Below are positions 61,933-64,000 of a stretch of 64,000 nt of DNA, piece by piece. The notes under the pieces were generated by a model. That model saw nothing but the letters and a program-made list of their open reading frames with translations. It searched no databases and had not been told where the DNA came from. Each line of letters opens with the position of its first letter. Position 1 is the first letter of the stretch. The DNA is from Paralvinella palmiformis (lineage: Eukaryota; Annelida; Polychaeta; Terebellida; Alvinellidae). The stretch spans positions 62,001 through 126,000 of the forward strand of contig JAODUP010000515.1 in NCBI GenBank assembly GCA_025642065.1, in the 5' to 3' direction. The position numbers were made by a program, and so were the translations under genes.

Positions 61933-62110
61933 ACATCAAAATTAACATCAGAATTGTGGCTCACTAAATCAGCAAGAGGAATCAGACTTAATCAATGTAC
62001 CTTCAGACAGTTACTAATCTACCGGTACATGCAAATGTTTGTTTTTCCTCATGTGATACTTTCCTATGGATGAGAGGTGTGGGCACCACCCTGACTTCAG
62101 TAAGATACCA
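61930..62110 (+). mobile_element. Possible LINE remnant
   Basis: Plus-strand reading ARGIRLNQCTFRQLL then FVFPHVILSYG and, after a stop, EVWAPP. It resembles the SYG-x-E-x-W block near the C terminus of non-LTR reverse transcriptases. It is short, with no other motif, so confidence is low. Confidence 0.3.
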
Positions 62111-64000
62111 GAGATGGTACTAAAATGGCCAACTTCAATTTCCCACCTTTAAACACTGACCAACTGTAAAATGTAATGAGCAAATTATATATGTATGGAG
62201 CTGGAGGATTCTCAGGGAAATCTGAGTTATAAATAGGCCATAATATTGAGCCTGGTTAAGGTGTCTTTTTCATAACAAAAATGAGGACTTGCTAATGAAC
62301 AGAAGATATACATTCCAACATCAAACATATGATGAATCCACAAAAATATTTCCTATTTAATTTAAATTTGAGAAATTAATTCCTTTTCAATAATGGCATA
62401 TTTCTGTGTCAGCAAGTACAAAAAACTACAACAAAGGAGTGACTTTGTTGATATGTCTAAAGTGCAAATCAGTGGAGGCTGGTTACAAAAGTAAATACCT
62501 CCCATCAAGTTCGAGCAACTGGTTTTAAATAGTAATAAAAGGTATTTCTTGACATCTGAGAATACTATTTAGAGAACTGACAAACCAGTGAATTGTGTCT
62601 AAACAGCAGTTCTCGGAGGTAATGTGCTCTAAATCCACCCCAGAGCGGATATTGCATTGTTGTATTGTATACTAGTGTAGAGAATCAACAACTGATCAAC
62701 TTTTGATGGTGCAATCAGTTGGAATATGTAAGAACTTGACAAAAAATTAATTATTCAGTACTATTTTCATCTTCATCATATGGAATATTTTATTTATTAA
62801 TTTAGTCTGTCACCCATAATATCTGATATTTTTATATTAACCACAGGGAAATCTTTTGCACAGGATGTAAATCTTTGACAGGTTCATAGATTATATTTGT
62901 GAACAATGCAGGAAAAACAAACATACATGTCCATCTAATGGTTTATCACTCATTGTTTGCTAAGTTATATTTAAACGTTTGTCTTGCTTTACATTTCCAC
63001 GTTTCATAAGATACAAGCAATTCCAAGGAATTCTTACGAAATCAAGTGAACTTTTCACAAGATTTAGTCTTAATATAAACATCAATCACATTACTATATG
63101 AGAGATTGTAATGGGCAATCTAGGAGTTGAGTTGCTTAACATTGGTACTGGTCATATCTGAGACATATCTGGATGATTTCCTAGATAAGCATAGTGCAAA
63201 ACATACAGGTAAGATACACCAATCTAAGAATGTACTTATATATCTAATCTGTTGGCCATTTACTAACACTTGTCTAAGAACATTCTGTACCGAAGGGTCA
63301 TTAAGATTTCAATAATGTTTCTCGATATAACTGAGGAATAACTTAAACCTAGCCAGCTGGAATGGTATATCTTACTTTATGAAAAATCATATACTTACAG
63401 CCAAAAATGACCCAATATTCATTCTATGCCCACAAAAACAAACCTCCATCCAAATTGTCAACTTGCATGTTAACAATAAGTCAATTCACAAATAAACAAT
63501 AACTATTTCTTTCACTAAATGGCAAGATAATGACAGCAAGAATTGTTATACAAGCTAATCGATGCATCAAACATATGACAAAAATATTTTTTATTATGCA
63601 ACATTTTAGACTGTGAAAGAGCACACGCTGTAATTATAGGGCATTCCAAATATGCAGACGTTAGAGCACTGCACTACAAAACGTCCGGGTTTTGGTATTG
63701 AATTTGGCGCAAAACTCTGCATGTTAGAAATGTTTCCCTAAACAGTCTCCCTTCAGTGTCCCGGTATATCCCAAGGGTGACCAGCTCCAAAGTTAAACAA
63801 CTCAAATCAATTTTCAATGGTTTGTCATCCCACATTTGCAAATGTGATAGTCAATTATACATTTAATAATCGATCATCACATTGCTAATACATAATTCAT
63901 ACTACGAGGCAGACATGGGGTCAATTCAATTTCGGAATTGGAAGTCAATTATAATTACGGAATTGATTATTTAAAAAAAATGGAATTGGAATTGATAAAT

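Larger units (their letters stand above)
61070..64000. other. Presumed WRN intron at the right edge
   Basis: No WRN exon upstream of the Walker A exon could be found on the minus strand here. The stretch holds the 35-bp minisatellite, a faint LINE remnant and a tRNA-like segment near 63650-63700. The right edge is a run of aattggaattg-like simple sequence. Confidence 0.5.

Noticed and set aside
63340..63440. Possible extra WRN exon on minus with a gtaagt donor near 63401
   Set aside because: The candidate exon would be only about 30 nt, and no RecQ-like residues can be read from it.

Overview
The window is AT-rich animal nuclear DNA. It has spliced genes with introns of 0.1-5 kb, consensus GT-AG splice sites, non-LTR retrotransposons, DNA-transposon relics, tRNA-derived SINE-like repeats and many long (TA)n and (TG)n microsatellites. 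The repeat mix (CR1/L2-like LINEs, Tigger, hAT, a P2X7-C-domain gene) suggests an invertebrate, perhaps a mollusc or another lophotrochozoan. That placement is inference; no rRNA or mitochondrial marker is present.

Layout. 1-13.5 kb holds LINE fragments on both strands, an 87-bp perfect inverted repeat, one long but decayed LINE (about 5.1-9.4 kb) and microsatellites. 13.8-22.8 kb, minus strand, holds a complete 14-exon gene reconstructed here by hand. It encodes a predicted 739-residue cytoplasmic tyrosine kinase with two N-terminal UEV (inactive E2-like) domains, a proline-rich linker, a SAM-like domain, the kinase domain and an SH3-ligand-like tail. Its introns host a Tigger relic, an hAT relic and a MITE. 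24.9-25.6 kb, plus strand, holds two exons of a P2X7-intracellular-domain-like protein whose last residues and stop lie in the end of a LINE. 25.6-34 kb is repeats (L2 end, CR1-like LINE, SINE copies) with no recognised gene. 34.5-61.1 kb, minus strand, holds 22 exons of a WRN-type RecQ helicase: helicase core, RQC, HRDC, C-terminal helix-turn-helix region and basic tail. Its 5' part, where an exonuclease domain would lie if present, is beyond the right edge.

The kinase gene is the most interesting object. UEV domains bind ubiquitin or late-domain peptides, the SAM-like domain could oligomerise, and the kinase has Cys in place of the HRD arginine. Together they suggest ubiquitin- or ESCRT-linked tyrosine phosphorylation. 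I do not recall this domain combination in any named kinase family. The two main genes have no evident functional link to each other.

All exon models come from reading-frame continuity, splice-site consensus and remembered family motifs. No search or transcript data was available.
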